This document shows positions 8,314 through 20,094 of a DNA stretch of 64,000 nucleotides, piece after piece. The number at the start of each line of letters is the position of its first letter. Positions within the stretch are counted from its first letter, which is position 1. A model generated the notes under the pieces. The model worked only from the letters and a program-made list of their open reading frames with translations. It was not told the DNA's origin and did no database searches. Both the position numbers and the translations under genes were made by a program. The stretch covers positions 62,001 to 126,000 of the forward strand of contig WBUN01000002.1 in assembly GCA_008933705.1 (NCBI GenBank), in the 5' to 3' direction. The DNA is from Hyphomicrobiaceae bacterium. Lineage in GTDB: Bacteria > Pseudomonadota > Alphaproteobacteria > Rhizobiales > Hyphomicrobiaceae.

Positions 8314-9470
8314 AGTATATCGACGAGTTCCGGGCGCGCGACCTGGCGCACGGATTGGCCGCGGCGATAGCGCGCGAAGCGGCCCCCTCGCGCGCCTATC
8401 ACATCATGGAGTTCTGCGGCGGCCATACGCACGCGATCTTCCGTTATGGCGTGCACGATCTGATGCCGTCCAATGTCCGCTTCGTGCACGGACCCGGCTG
8501 CCCCGTGTGCGTGCTGCCCATTGGGCGCATCGACAATGCGCTCGAGCTTGCCGAGACACATGGCGCCATCGTCTGCAGCTACGGCGACATGATGCGCGTG
8601 CCGGCCTCCAAGCGGCGCAGCCTGCTCAAGGCCAGGGCCGAAGGCGCCGACGTGCGCATGATCTACTCGACGCTCGATGCGCTCAAGATCGCGCGCGAAA
8701 ACCCGTCGCGCCAGGTCGTGCTGTTCGCCATCGGGTTCGAGACGACCACGCCGCCGACGGCCGTCGCCCTGAAACAGGCCGCCGCCGAGCGGCTGGAGAA
8801 CTTCTCCGTGTTCTGCAACCACGTGCTGACCCCTGCCGCCATCCAGCACATCCTCGATAGCCCCGAGGTGCGGGAAATCGGCTCGGTGCCGATCGACGGC
8901 TTCCTCGGGCCCTCGCACGTGAGCTCCGTGATCGGCAGCCGCCCGTACGAGTTCTTCGCCGAGGAGTTCCAGCGCCCCGTCGTCATTGCCGGCTTCGAGC
9001 CGGTCGACGTCATGCAGGCGACGCTGATGGTGATCCGCCAGCTCAACGAGGGCCGCTACGAGGTCGAGAACGAGTACGCACGCGTCGTAACCCGCGACGG
9101 CAATACCAAGGCGCAGGCGCTGGTGGCCGACGTCTTCGAGCTCAGGCCCTCGTTCGAGTGGCGCGGGCTTGGACACGTTCCCTACAGTGCCTTGCGCATA
9201 AAGGATGCCTACGCGAACCTGGACGCGGAGAGACGCTTCGGCGTAGAGACCAAGCCCTCGCGCGACGCCAAGAGCTGCGAATGCCCTTCCATCCTGCGCG
9301 GCGCCAAGAAGCCGACCGACTGCAAGCTGTTCGGCACCGTCTGCACCCCGGAGAACCCGATCGGCTCGTGCATGGTGTCCTCGGAAGGCGCGTGCGCCGC
9401 ATACTGGACCTATGGTCGCTTCCGCCAGGAATCCGGTGCCGGCAAGGGAGCAAGGGAGGCCGCAGAATGA
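8310..9470 (+). CDS. hypD: Hydrogenase maturation scaffold HypD
   Basis: 386 residues. HypD is the [4Fe-4S] scaffold on which Fe(CN)2CO is assembled. All signature motifs are present: MEFCGGHTHAI with the catalytic Cys near residue 35, HGPGCPVCVLP near 66-76, FETTTPPTA, and a C-terminal cluster region with Cys residues in CECPSIL, DCKLFG, VCTPENPIGSCMVSSEGAC. Length is standard. ATGA overlaps at both ends link it to hypC and hypE. Confidence 0.97.
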   Translation: MKYIDEFRARDLAHGLAAAIAREAAPSRAYHIMEFCGGHTHAIFRYGVHDLMPSNVRFVHGPGCPVCVLPIGRIDNALELAETHGAIVCSYGDMMRVPASKRRSLLKARAEGADVRMIYSTLDALKIARENPSRQVVLFAIGFETTTPPTAVALKQAAAERLENFSVFCNHVLTPAAIQHILDSPEVREIGSVPIDGFLGPSHVSSVIGSRPYEFFAEEFQRPVVIAGFEPVDVMQATLMVIRQLNEGRYEVENEYARVVTRDGNTKAQALVADVFELRPSFEWRGLGHVPYSALRIKDAYANLDAERRFGVETKPSRDAKSCECPSILRGAKKPTDCKLFGTVCTPENPIGSCMVSSEGACAAYWTYGRFRQESGAGKGAREAAE

Positions 9471-10516
9471 CCGCCATGGACAGGGGCCTCGCCGAACGGA
9501 CAAGCCGGCTCTCGGGCGCCGTGGACATGAGCCACGGTGCCGGCGGCCGGGCAACGGCCGAGCTGGTGCGCGATCTGTTCGTGCGCCATTTCGACAACGC
9601 CATGCTGCGCGCGGGAAACGACCAGGCCCTGTTCATGCCGCCGGCCGGCCGCCTTGTCATGAGCACCGACGCACACGTCGTCTCGCCGTTGGTCTTCCCG
9701 GGCGGCGACATCGGCGCGCTTGCCGTGCACGGCACCATCAACGACGTGGCAATGGCCGGCGCGCGGCCGCTCTACCTCGCCGCCGCCTTCATCCTCGAGG
9801 AAGGCTTTCGCTTGGCCGATCTCGAGCAGATCGTCGTCAGCATGGCGGCAGCGTCGCGCGAGGCGGGGGTACCGATCGTCACGGGCGATACCAAGGTGGT
9901 CGAGAAGGGCAAGGGCGACGGCGTGTTCATAACCACGACCGGCGTCGGCATCGTTCCCGACGGGGTCGACATTGCGGGAGACCGCGCGCGGCCGGGTGAC
10001 GCCGTGCTCATCAACGGCAGCCTGGGAGACCATGGTATCGCCATACTTTCCAAGCGGGAGAACCTGGCCTTCGAGACCGAGATTTGCTCCGACAGCGCGG
10101 CGCTGCACACGCTGGTTGCCGCCATGGTCGAGGCCGTGCCCGGCATCCACGTGTTGCGTGACCCGACGCGCGGCGGACTCGCCGCCACGCTGAACGAGAT
10201 CGCCCGGCAGTCACGCGTCGGCATCCGGCTCAACGAGGCGGCGATCCCCTTCAAGCCGGATGTGCTGGCGGCCTGCGAGCTGCTGGGCCTTGACCCGCTC
10301 TATGTAGCCAACGAGGGCAAAGTCATCGCGATCTGCGCGCCCGAGCATGCCGACCGGCTGCTCGCGGCCATGCGCGCGCACCCGCTGGGCCGCGATGCGG
10401 CGCTGATCGGCTCGGTGGTCGCGGATGACAATGCGTTCGTGCAAATGCAAACAGCGTTCGGCGGCAGCCGCATCGTGGACTGGCTGGCCGGCGAGCAACT
10501 GCCGAGGATCTGTTAG
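9467..10516 (+). CDS. hypE: Hydrogenase maturation protein HypE
   Basis: 349 residues, PurM/ThiL fold. HypE dehydrates the carbamoyl group that HypF places on its C-terminal Cys to give a thiocyanate, the CN donor for the active-site iron. The C-terminal signature PRIC is intact, so the cyanide-carrying Cys is present. GAGGRATAELV, NDVAMAGARPLYL and VTGDTKVVEKGKGDG are family hallmarks for ATP binding. The ATG overlaps the hypD stop. A GTG start for hypX follows after 3 bases. Confidence 0.97.
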   Translation: MTAMDRGLAERTSRLSGAVDMSHGAGGRATAELVRDLFVRHFDNAMLRAGNDQALFMPPAGRLVMSTDAHVVSPLVFPGGDIGALAVHGTINDVAMAGARPLYLAAAFILEEGFRLADLEQIVVSMAAASREAGVPIVTGDTKVVEKGKGDGVFITTTGVGIVPDGVDIAGDRARPGDAVLINGSLGDHGIAILSKRENLAFETEICSDSAALHTLVAAMVEAVPGIHVLRDPTRGGLAATLNEIARQSRVGIRLNEAAIPFKPDVLAACELLGLDPLYVANEGKVIAICAPEHADRLLAAMRAHPLGRDAALIGSVVADDNAFVQMQTAFGGSRIVDWLAGEQLPRIC

Positions 10517-10519
10517 GCC

Positions 10520-12210
10520 GTGCGCATCCTGCTGCTCACCCACAGCTTCAACAGCCTTGCCCAACGCATGTTCGTGGAGCTTGCAGCGCATGGGCACGAG
10601 GTGACCGTCGAGTTCGACATCAACGACGCGGTGACGATGGAGGCCGTGCGCCTCGCCGAGCCTGATCTTGTGATCGCGCCGTTCCTCAAGCGCCCGATTC
10701 CGGAGGCCGTGTGGCGCCGCGTCGTTTGCCTTGTTGTGCATCCAGGACCGACGGGAGATCGTGGCCCGTCGGCGCTCGACTGGGCCATCATCGAGGGTGA
10801 GAAGACGTGGGGGGTCACCGTCCTACAGGCGGAAGCGGAAATGGATGCAGGACCGGTGTGGGCATGGCGAACATTCCCGATGCGCGACGCCGCCAAGTCG
10901 AGCCTCTATCGCAGCGAGGTCACGCAGGCCGCGGTCGCTGCCGTACACGAAGCCGTGGAGCGGTTCAGCGCAGGCCGCTTCGTGCCCGAACGGCCGGCGG
11001 TCCGCCCGCAGCGCCCGGCGGTGCGCCAGGCCGACCGTGCGATCGACTGGATGCACGACACCACGGCAACCGTCCTGCGTAAGATCCGCAGCGGCGACGG
11101 AAACCCCGGTGTCAAGGACACGCTGTTCGGCCGCACGGTGTATCTCTATGACGCGCACGCTGCACCGGGTCTGGCCGGCAATCCCGGCACGGTGGTCGCT
11201 CGCAGCGCATCGGCCATCGCCCGCGCCACGACGGATGGTGCCGTTTGGATCGGCCACGTGCGCGATCCCGCAGGTCCTCACCCCTTCAAGCTGCCTGCAA
11301 CGTCGGTTCTGGCCGGCAACCTCGCCGGCGTGCCCGAACGCGAGGTCGACGGTCCCGAAGGCTATCGCGAGATCCGTTACGAGGAGCACGGCCCCGTCGG
11401 CGTCTTGCATTTCGACTTCTACAATGGTGCGATGGGGACCGAGGCATGCCGCCGGTTGCAGGGGGCCTATCGCACCGCGCTGCAGCGGCCGACCAAGGTG
11501 ATCGTGCTGATGGGAGGAGCAGAGTTCTGGTCGAACGGCATGAACCTCAATCTGATCGAGGCCTCCCCCAGTCCCGCCGACGAGTCCTGGCGCAACATCA
11601 ACGCCATCGACGACGTGTCGGAGGCCATCATTCGCACGGAGAGCCACCTGACGGTTGCGGCGCTGCGCGGCAATGCGGGGGCCGGCGGCGTGTTCCTCGC
11701 GCGGGCCGCCGATCGCGTTTGGCTGCACGAGGGGGTCGTGCTCAATCCGCACTACAAGGACATGGGCAATCTCTACGGCTCGGAGCTGTGGTCCTACTTG
11801 CTGCCGAAGCGCGCTGGCCACGAGGCCGCAAACCGCGTTGTCCAGGCCCGCCTGCCGATGGGGGCGCGGGAAGCCGTATCGCTCGGGCTTGCCGATGAAG
11901 TCCTGGACGGGGACCGCGCGGAGTTCCCGGTCCGCGTTGGCGAAGAGGCGCAAGCCCTTGCCGACGAGCCTGAATGGAGCAAGCTCGTCATCGCCAAGAG
12001 GCGCGCGCGGGCTGCCGACGAGGCCGACAAACCGCTGTCACGCTACCGCGCCGAGGAGCTGGAACGCATGCGGCTCAACTTCTACGGCTTCGATCAGAGC
12101 TATCATGTGGCTCGATCGAACTTCGTGCGCAAAGTCGTCAAGTCGCGGACGCCCGTCACCATCGCGCGCCATCGCGACCGGCGTCTCCAACCTGCCGGGA
12201 GGAAAGCGTC

Positions 12211-12214
<4 letters not shown>
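10520..12214 (+). CDS. hypX: HypX/HoxX, CO-ligand synthesis protein
   Basis: 564 residues from a GTG start. The N-terminal half is a formyltetrahydrofolate-type formyltransferase domain with the signature HPGPTGDRGPSALDWAI (about residues 74-90). The C-terminal half (about 285-540) is an enoyl-CoA hydratase/crotonase domain, for example VIVLMGGAEFWSNGMNLN and GNAGAGGVFLA. HypX transfers a formyl group to CoA and decarbonylates it, giving the CO ligand of the active site under aerobic conditions. This explains its presence in an O2-respiring H2 oxidiser. Its stop overlaps the hoxA ATG (ATGA). Confidence 0.95.
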
Positions 12215-13698
<1,484 letters not shown>

Positions 13699-13720
13699 GG
13701 AGAGCTGATGGCTGACGCCG

Positions 13721-15115
13721 ATGTTGTCACCTGAGGACAAGGATGCCGCCCAGAGATCGGGGCTGATAGAGCTGGCTGGAGTTGCCGATGCCATAGCCCT
13801 CTCGCCGGCGAGCGAAGAGGCATGGATCGAGGTCATCAGGAAAATGGACCAGGTCTATGCCGACCTGGTGCATTACCAGATCGAGCTCGAGCGAAAGAAT
13901 GCCGCGCTCGAGGAGGCCGACCAGTTCATCAGCAGCGTGCTCTCCGCGATGACGGACGTGCTCATCGTGTGCGACCTCGCAGGCCGCGTCGAGCAGGTGA
14001 ACGATGCCCTGGAGCGGTTGACCGGCCGCGAGGCGAGCGCGCTGATCGGCGTGCCGCTGGAGATGTTGCTTGCACCGGACTGTCGTCCGCTGTTCGGCAA
14101 ATTGAGGGAGAAGATCCGCGACGGCGGGGGCTGCGACGATTTCGAGGTGTCGTTGATCGACCGCGGCGGGGTTGCCTCTCCGCTGTCCATGAGCTGCTCT
14201 CCGCGCTACGACCACAAGGGCCGGTTCGTCGGCGTCGTCCTGATCGGCCGGCCGGTCGGTGAGCTGCGCCGCGCCTACACCGAGCTCGCCGGTGCGCACC
14301 AGCAGCTGCGCCAGGCCCAGCAGCAATTGGTGTTCTCCGAAAAGATGGCGGCGCTCGGCCGCCTTGTCGCCGGGGTCGCGCATGAGCTGAACAATCCGAT
14401 CAGCTTCGTGTTCGGGAACATGCACGCGCTGAAGCGCTACGGCGCACGGCTGACCGAATACCTGCAGGCGATCGACAGCGGTGCGGACGCCGCGCGACTT
14501 CTCGAGTTGCGGAGCCAGCTCAAGATCGACCGCATCGTCACCGACATAACCCCGCTGGTGGACGGCACGCTGGAAGGCGCGGAACGGGTCAGCGAAATCG
14601 TGCAGGATCTGCGCCGTTTTTCCAGCTCGCAAACGGAGCCGTTCGAAAGCTTCAACCTATGCCGCGTCGTGCGCACGGCAGTCGGGTGGGTCGCCAAGGC
14701 CGCGCGCGTGAAACCGGAGATCGTGTTCGAGCTGCCCGAGAGACTCGAAATCGTGAGCCGGCGGGGCCCGGTGCACCAGATCATCGTCAACCTTGTCCAG
14801 AACGCCGTCGACGTCATGGCCGACAGCGCCGAGTCGCGCCTGACGATCAGCGGCAGCGAGGAGCCGCCCTGGATCGTCGTGCGTGTCTGCGACAACGGCC
14901 CCGGCATCTCCGCCAGCGTCAAGGAGCGCCTGTTCGAGCCCTTCTTCACGACCAAGCCGATCGGCGAGGGCACGGGGCTTGGCCTCTATGTCAGCTATGG
15001 CCTCGCGGAGGAACTGGGCGGGCACCTCGAAGCGGCCAATCGGGAGAGCGGCGGCGCGGAGTTCACCTTGCGCCTGCCAGTTCGGGAGGAGCCCAATGCA
15101 GGAGCGAGCCGCTGA
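13721..15115 (+). CDS. hupT: H2-signalling sensor histidine kinase HupT/HoxJ
   Basis: 464 residues, no membrane segments, so a soluble kinase. A coiled-coil-like N-terminal region (about 45-70) precedes a PAS domain (about 70-180), which in HoxJ binds the regulatory hydrogenase. The H-box is VAHELNNP with His221. N and G boxes appear as NLVQNAVDVM, DNGPGIS and GEGTGLGLYV. It reports H2 status from HupUV to HoxA. The last 20 bases overlap the hupU start. An earlier ATG at 13707 runs into a stop within a few codons, which fixes the start at 13721. Confidence 0.93.
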   Translation: MLSPEDKDAAQRSGLIELAGVADAIALSPASEEAWIEVIRKMDQVYADLVHYQIELERKNAALEEADQFISSVLSAMTDVLIVCDLAGRVEQVNDALERLTGREASALIGVPLEMLLAPDCRPLFGKLREKIRDGGGCDDFEVSLIDRGGVASPLSMSCSPRYDHKGRFVGVVLIGRPVGELRRAYTELAGAHQQLRQAQQQLVFSEKMAALGRLVAGVAHELNNPISFVFGNMHALKRYGARLTEYLQAIDSGADAARLLELRSQLKIDRIVTDITPLVDGTLEGAERVSEIVQDLRRFSSSQTEPFESFNLCRVVRTAVGWVAKAARVKPEIVFELPERLEIVSRRGPVHQIIVNLVQNAVDVMADSAESRLTISGSEEPPWIVVRVCDNGPGISASVKERLFEPFFTTKPIGEGTGLGLYVSYGLAEELGGHLEAANRESGGAEFTLRLPVREEPNAGASR

Positions 15116-16124
15116 TAGGCGCCGCATGAACCTGCTGTGGCTGCAGTCGGGCGGCTGCGGCGGCTGCACGCTGTCTCTGATGTGCGCGGAATCGCCCGAC
15201 CTCGTAACGGCGCTCGACATCGCTGGCGTCGATCTGCTGTGGCATCCCTCGCTCAGTGAGGCTTCCGGAACCGAGTTCCACGCCATTCTTGAGAGCGTGC
15301 GCACGCGGAGGGAGCCGCTCGACATCCTGTGCCTCGAAGGCTCCGTCATCCGCGGCCCCGCGGGCACCGGACGGTTCCACATGCTGTCCGGCTCGGACCG
15401 CTCCATGAAGGACGCGGTTGCCGAGCTGGCCGCGGTTGCCTCGCACGTCGTCGCCATCGGCACTTGCGCCGCCTTTGGCGGCGTGACGGCCGCGGGCGAC
15501 AACCCGACGGATGCGTGCGGGCTGGCTTACGATGGCCGCCGGGCGGGCGGCCTGCTGGGCGAGGGCTTCCGCTCCAGATCGGGGCTTCCCGTCATCAATG
15601 TATCCGGCTGTCCGGTGCATCCCGGCTGGGTGGTCGAAACCTTCCTTCAGCTCGCTTTCGGCACGCTCAAGGCCGCCGATCTCGACGCCTTCGGCCGGCC
15701 GCGCTTCTACACCGATCATCTCGTGCATCACGGCTGCACGCGCAACGAGTTCTACGAGTTCAAGGCGAGCGCACAGAAGCTCTGCCAGCTCGGCTGCATG
15801 ATGGAGAACCTGGGCTGCATGGGCACCCAGGTTCACGCCGACTGCAATATCCGGCTGTGGAACGGCGACGGCTCGTGCACGCGCGGCGGCTATCCTTGCA
15901 TTTCCTGCACGGAGCCCGGCTTCGAGGAGCTCGACCACCCCTTCCTGCTGACACCGAAGCGTGCCGGCATTCCGATCGGCCTGCCGACCGATATGCCCAA
16001 GGCTTGGTTCGTGGCGCTCGCCTCCCTGTCCAAGGCGGCGACGCCCGAGCGGCTTCGCCAGAACGCGGTTGCCGACCACGTCAAGGTGCCGCCGTCGCGC
16101 GGCCAGCTAAGGCACAAGAAATGA
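15096..16124 (+). CDS. hupU: Regulatory (H2-sensing) hydrogenase small subunit HupU/HoxB
   Basis: 342 residues. The early LQSGGCGGCTLSLM holds the first cysteines of the proximal Fe-S cluster, and later ones occur in HHGCTRNEFYEF, LGCMMENLGCMG and YPCISCTEPGF. There is no Tat signal (no RRxFxK), as expected for the cytoplasmic sensing hydrogenase rather than the exported enzyme. GGGAGGA 6-7 bases before the ATG at 15096 favours that start over the in-frame ATG at 15126, which lacks a ribosome site. With HupV it senses H2 and controls HupT. The ATGA overlap with hupV confirms the pair. Confidence 0.94.
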   Translation: MQERAADRRRMNLLWLQSGGCGGCTLSLMCAESPDLVTALDIAGVDLLWHPSLSEASGTEFHAILESVRTRREPLDILCLEGSVIRGPAGTGRFHMLSGSDRSMKDAVAELAAVASHVVAIGTCAAFGGVTAAGDNPTDACGLAYDGRRAGGLLGEGFRSRSGLPVINVSGCPVHPGWVVETFLQLAFGTLKAADLDAFGRPRFYTDHLVHHGCTRNEFYEFKASAQKLCQLGCMMENLGCMGTQVHADCNIRLWNGDGSCTRGGYPCISCTEPGFEELDHPFLLTPKRAGIPIGLPTDMPKAWFVALASLSKAATPERLRQNAVADHVKVPPSRGQLRHKK

Positions 16125-17572
16125 GCCGCCGCATCGTCGGTCCGTTCAACCGCGTGGAAGGCGACCTCGAGATCAAGCTCGAGATCGCGGACGGCGCCGT
16201 GCGCGAAGCCTGGGTCAACTCTCCGCTGTACCGCGGCTTCGAGCAGATCCTGCTTGGCAAGGACCCGACCGATGCTCTCGTCTATACGCCGCGCGTGTGC
16301 GGCATCTGCTCGGTGTCGCAGTCGATGGCTGCAGCGGCGGCACTGGCCTCGATGCAGGCGATCGCTCCGCCGCCCAACGGTGCGTTGCTGCAGAACCTGA
16401 TCCTCGCCGCCGAGAACGTGGCCGACCATCTGACCCATTTCTACGTCTTCTACATGCCGGACTTCGCGCGCCCGGTTTACGAGAAGGAGCCTTGGTATGC
16501 GCATGCGCACGCGCGATTCAAGGCGGTCGAGGGCACGGCTGCACGCGAGGTGCTTCAGGCACGTGCGCAATTCCTGCATGTGATGGGCACGCTGGCGGGG
16601 CGCTGGCCGCACACGCTGGGCCTGCAGCCGGGCGGAACGACGCGGGCCATCGGTGCCGCTGAGCAGGCACGCGTGCTGGCCATTCTGGCCTCGTTTCGCC
16701 GTTTCCTGGAGGCGTGCACCTTCGCCGATACCCTCGAGAAGATCGCGGCGCTCGACAGCGAGGCGGCACTGGAGGCCTGGGCAGAGACTGCAGCCCCAAC
16801 GCACGGCGATTTCCGCCATTTCCTGCATGTGTCGAAGGCGCTCGACCTCGACCGCCTGGGGCTGGGCACCGGCCGCTTTCTGAGCTACGGCGCCTACAGG
16901 TTCGATGAGACCCACACATTCAAACGCGGCGTCTTCGAAGGGGGGCGCGCATCGGCGTTGCACACCGCCGACATCGCCGAGGACCACGCCTCCTCGTGGC
17001 TCGTGCGGGGCGGCGGGCCGAGCCACCCTTCGCGCGGCCTGACCCTGCCGGACCCCGACGCGCCGGGCGGGTACTCGTGGTGCAAGGCGCCGCGGTTGCG
17101 AGGCGCCGTGGTCGAGGTTGGCGCGCTGGCGCGGCAAGTCGTCGACGGCCATCCCCTCATCATGGATCTGGTGGCGAAAGGAGGCGGCAACGCCCGCAAC
17201 CGCGTCATCGCCCGCCTGCTCGAGATCGCACGCATCGTGCCCCTGATGGAGGCCTGGGCGCGATCGATCCATCCGCGCGAACCGTGCTGCTACCACGGCA
17301 GCACGCCGGCCGAGGCGGAAGGCGAAGGCTTGATCGAGGCGGCCCGCGGCGCCCTCGGCCACTGGATACAGGTGCGCAACGGCCGCATCCTCAACTATCA
17401 GATCATCGCGCCGACGACCTGGAATTTCTCGCCGCGCGACATGAATGGTCAGCCGGGCGTGTGCGAGCAGGCGCTGATTGGCGCCCCCGTGCGCGCGGGC
17501 GAGGTGGAGCCCGTCGCCGTGCAGCACATCGTGCGTTCCTTCGACCCGTGCATGGTTTGCACGGTGCACTAG
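16121..17572 (+). CDS. hupV: Regulatory hydrogenase large subunit HupV/HoxC
   Basis: 483 residues. L1 motif PRVCGICSVSQS (about residues 58-69) and L2 motif DPCMVCTVH provide the four Cys ligands of a Ni-Fe centre. The protein stops exactly at the L2 histidine, so there is no C-terminal tail to cleave. That is diagnostic for H2-sensing (group 2b) large subunits, which do not need a HupD-type protease. Forms the sensor with HupU and signals to HupT and HoxA. Immediately followed by hypF. Confidence 0.95.
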   Translation: MSRRIVGPFNRVEGDLEIKLEIADGAVREAWVNSPLYRGFEQILLGKDPTDALVYTPRVCGICSVSQSMAAAAALASMQAIAPPPNGALLQNLILAAENVADHLTHFYVFYMPDFARPVYEKEPWYAHAHARFKAVEGTAAREVLQARAQFLHVMGTLAGRWPHTLGLQPGGTTRAIGAAEQARVLAILASFRRFLEACTFADTLEKIAALDSEAALEAWAETAAPTHGDFRHFLHVSKALDLDRLGLGTGRFLSYGAYRFDETHTFKRGVFEGGRASALHTADIAEDHASSWLVRGGGPSHPSRGLTLPDPDAPGGYSWCKAPRLRGAVVEVGALARQVVDGHPLIMDLVAKGGGNARNRVIARLLEIARIVPLMEAWARSIHPREPCCYHGSTPAEAEGEGLIEAARGALGHWIQVRNGRILNYQIIAPTTWNFSPRDMNGQPGVCEQALIGAPVRAGEVEPVAVQHIVRSFDPCMVCTVH

Positions 17573-17582
17573 GGGGCGGGCC

Positions 17583-20009
17583 ATGTCCGATCGCGGGCAC
17601 CATGACGAATGCAGGCAGGGCGCAGCGTTTCGCGTGCGCGGGCTGGTGCAGGGCGTCGGCTTCCGGCCAACGGTGTGGCGTCTGGCCAGGGCGCATGGCC
17701 TTGCCGGCGAGGTCTTGAACGACGGCGAAGGCGTGCTGATCCGCGCGTGGGGGTCTGCCGATGCGCTCGACACCTTCGTGGCGGCGCTCGGCCGCGAACC
17801 TCCTCCGCTTGCCCGGATCGACACCATCGAGCGCCATGCCCTGACGGGTGCACCGGCCACGGCCGATTTTCTGATCGGCGACAGCCGTTCGGGGACCGTG
17901 CGAACCGGCATCGTCCCCGATGCCGCCACCTGCCCGGCATGCCTTGCCGACATCGCCGACGCCGGCAACCGGCGCTATCGCTACCCCTTCACCAACTGCA
18001 CGCACTGCGGCCCGCGCCTGTCGATCGTGCGCGCCATCCCCTACGACCGGGCCAATACGTCCATGGCCGTGTTCGCCATGTGCCCGGACTGCTCCGCCGA
18101 GTATGCCGACCCCGCCGACCGGCGTTTCCATGCCCAGCCGACCGCCTGTCCCAGATGCGGACCGCGCGTGTGGCTTGAGAACGCAGACGGCGCCAAGCTG
18201 AGCTTGCCGGCGGGCCTCGACGCGATCGCTGCCGCGGCTGCCGAAATTCGGGCGGGGCGCATCGTTGCCGTCAAAGGCATTGGCGGCTTTCATCTTGCCT
18301 GCGACGCGACCTGCGCCTCTGCAGTCAGCGAACTGCGCCGGCGGAAGCGGCGCCATGCGAAGCCCTTCGCGCTGATGGCACGTGACATCGCGATGATCCA
18401 GGCCTTTGCCCGCGCAAGTGCGCTGGAGCGCGACCTCCTGAGCAGTCCCGCCGGCCCGATCGTCATCCTGGCGAAGGCTGATGGGGCGGACGTGCTGGCC
18501 GCCGAGGTTGCGCCCGGCCAATCAAGCCTCGGCTTCATGCTGCCCTACACCCCGCTGCACACCCTGCTGATGCAGGACATGGAGGCTCCGATCGTGCTGA
18601 CGTCGGGCAATCGCAGCGACGAGCCGCAATGCATCACCAATGAAGCGGCGCGCACCCGCCTTGCCGGCATTGCCGATCTCTGGCTCATGCATGATCGCGA
18701 CATCGTCAATCGGCTGGATGATTCCGTCGTGCGCGTCGCTGCTGGCGCGGCCCGTGTCCTGCGCCGCGCACGCGGGCTGGCGCCCGAGCCCATCGCGCTC
18801 GCGCCCGGCTTTGCCGACGCGCCGGCCGTGCTCGCCATGGGCGCCGAGCTCAAGTCCACATTCTGCCTGCTGCGGGGAGGGCAGACGATCGTCTCCCAGC
18901 ACGCGGGCGATCTCGAGGATGCGGCCACGCACGCCGACTACCGCGCCGCGCTCGCGCTCTACCGCGACCTTTACCGTTTTTCTCCCGAAGTTGTCGCCGT
19001 CGACGCGCATCCCGACTACCTCTCGACGCAGTGGGGCGATACCCTTGCGCGCGAAAGCGGGCTCGCCGCAGAGCGGGTCCAGCATCACCACGCCCACGTG
19101 GCAAGCTGCCTCGCCGAGCACGGGCTGGATATCGATGCACCACCGGTACTTGGCATCGTTCTCGACGGCCTCGGATATGGCGATGGCGGCGCACTGTGGG
19201 GAGGCGAGTTCCTGCTGGCCGACTACCTGTCCTCGCAGCGGCTTGCCGCCTTCGCGCCCGTGCCGATGGTTGGCGGCGCGCGGGCAACGCGGGAGCCTTG
19301 GCGCAATGCGTTCGCGCATCTCGCGCAGTTTGTCGGTTGGGAGAGACTGTGCGGGCGCTATGGCGATCTGCCGATCACGCGCCGGCTCCAAAGCAAGCCC
19401 ATCGCGACCCTGCAGACGATGATGGCGCGCGGTGTCAATGCTCCGCCGGCATCCTCCGCCGGCCGCCTGTTCGACGCCGTCGCCGCGGTGCTCGGCATTT
19501 CGCCCGAAACCACGTCCTACGAAGGCCAGGCAGCCGTCGAACTGGAAGCGCTGGCAGCTACCCTGCCGCCGGAGCCCGGAAATGGCTACGCCGCAGAAGC
19601 AATCGAGGGTTGCCCCGAGACGCTTTCGTGGAGCCCGCTCTGGCAATGCGTCCTCGAGGACTTGCGGCACCGCGTCGAGCCCGCCCGCATCGCCGCCCGC
19701 TTCCACGCGGGGCTCGTGTCCACCATCGCGTCGACTGCGCTGCGCCATTGCGGGCGTCATCGCACCGGCACGGTCGTCCTCGGCGGCGGCGTCTTCCAGA
19801 ATCGCCTGCTGCTCGAAGGCGTGACGCACCGCCTCGAGGCGAGCGGCCTCAGGGTCCTGAGCCCGCGGCTGGTGCCCGCCAACGACGGCGGCATCTCGCT
19901 TGGCCAGGCCGCCGTCGCCGCGGCAAGGGCTTTGCGCGGTCACGGACCGGGCCTCGATTGCGCGCCCCCAACAAGCCGGGACCGCGCGGGCCACCCCAAG
20001 CCAGGTTGA
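17583..20009 (+). CDS. hypF: Carbamoyltransferase HypF
   Basis: 808 residues. Domains in order: acylphosphatase (about 15-105, VRGLVQGVGFRPTVWRLA), two zinc fingers (CPAC...CTHC about 118-145 and CPDC...CPRC about 168-195), a YrdC-like domain (about 210-400, LRRRKRRHAKPFALM) and a Kae1-like carbamoyltransferase domain with VQHHHAHVASCLAEH and the VVLGGGVFQNRLL nucleotide site. It uses carbamoyl phosphate and ATP to carbamoylate the HypE C-terminal Cys, giving the CN ligands. Full length. The ATG at 17583 lies 10 bp after hupV behind GGGGGCGGG. Placed last, after the sensor genes, unlike the usual hypABFCDE order. Confidence 0.96.
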   Translation: MSDRGHHDECRQGAAFRVRGLVQGVGFRPTVWRLARAHGLAGEVLNDGEGVLIRAWGSADALDTFVAALGREPPPLARIDTIERHALTGAPATADFLIGDSRSGTVRTGIVPDAATCPACLADIADAGNRRYRYPFTNCTHCGPRLSIVRAIPYDRANTSMAVFAMCPDCSAEYADPADRRFHAQPTACPRCGPRVWLENADGAKLSLPAGLDAIAAAAAEIRAGRIVAVKGIGGFHLACDATCASAVSELRRRKRRHAKPFALMARDIAMIQAFARASALERDLLSSPAGPIVILAKADGADVLAAEVAPGQSSLGFMLPYTPLHTLLMQDMEAPIVLTSGNRSDEPQCITNEAARTRLAGIADLWLMHDRDIVNRLDDSVVRVAAGAARVLRRARGLAPEPIALAPGFADAPAVLAMGAELKSTFCLLRGGQTIVSQHAGDLEDAATHADYRAALALYRDLYRFSPEVVAVDAHPDYLSTQWGDTLARESGLAAERVQHHHAHVASCLAEHGLDIDAPPVLGIVLDGLGYGDGGALWGGEFLLADYLSSQRLAAFAPVPMVGGARATREPWRNAFAHLAQFVGWERLCGRYGDLPITRRLQSKPIATLQTMMARGVNAPPASSAGRLFDAVAAVLGISPETTSYEGQAAVELEALAATLPPEPGNGYAAEAIEGCPETLSWSPLWQCVLEDLRHRVEPARIAARFHAGLVSTIASTALRHCGRHRTGTVVLGGGVFQNRLLLEGVTHRLEASGLRVLSPRLVPANDGGISLGQAAVAAARALRGHGPGLDCAPPTSRDRAGHPKPG

Positions 20010-20094
20010 TCTTGCGGCAAATTTCGTGCATGCCTTTCAACATATTGCGGCGCAGTCGCTCGGATCGCGCTGTGTGGAGGCGCAACAGGCTAGC

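Noticed and set aside
17540-17572. Apparent C-terminal truncation of the second hydrogenase large subunit
   Set aside because: Ending at the L2 histidine is normal for H2-sensing HupV/HoxC proteins.
15890-17968. Minus-strand open frame of 692 codons over hupV
   Set aside because: Opposite the clearly real hupV and hypF genes; no recognisable motif.
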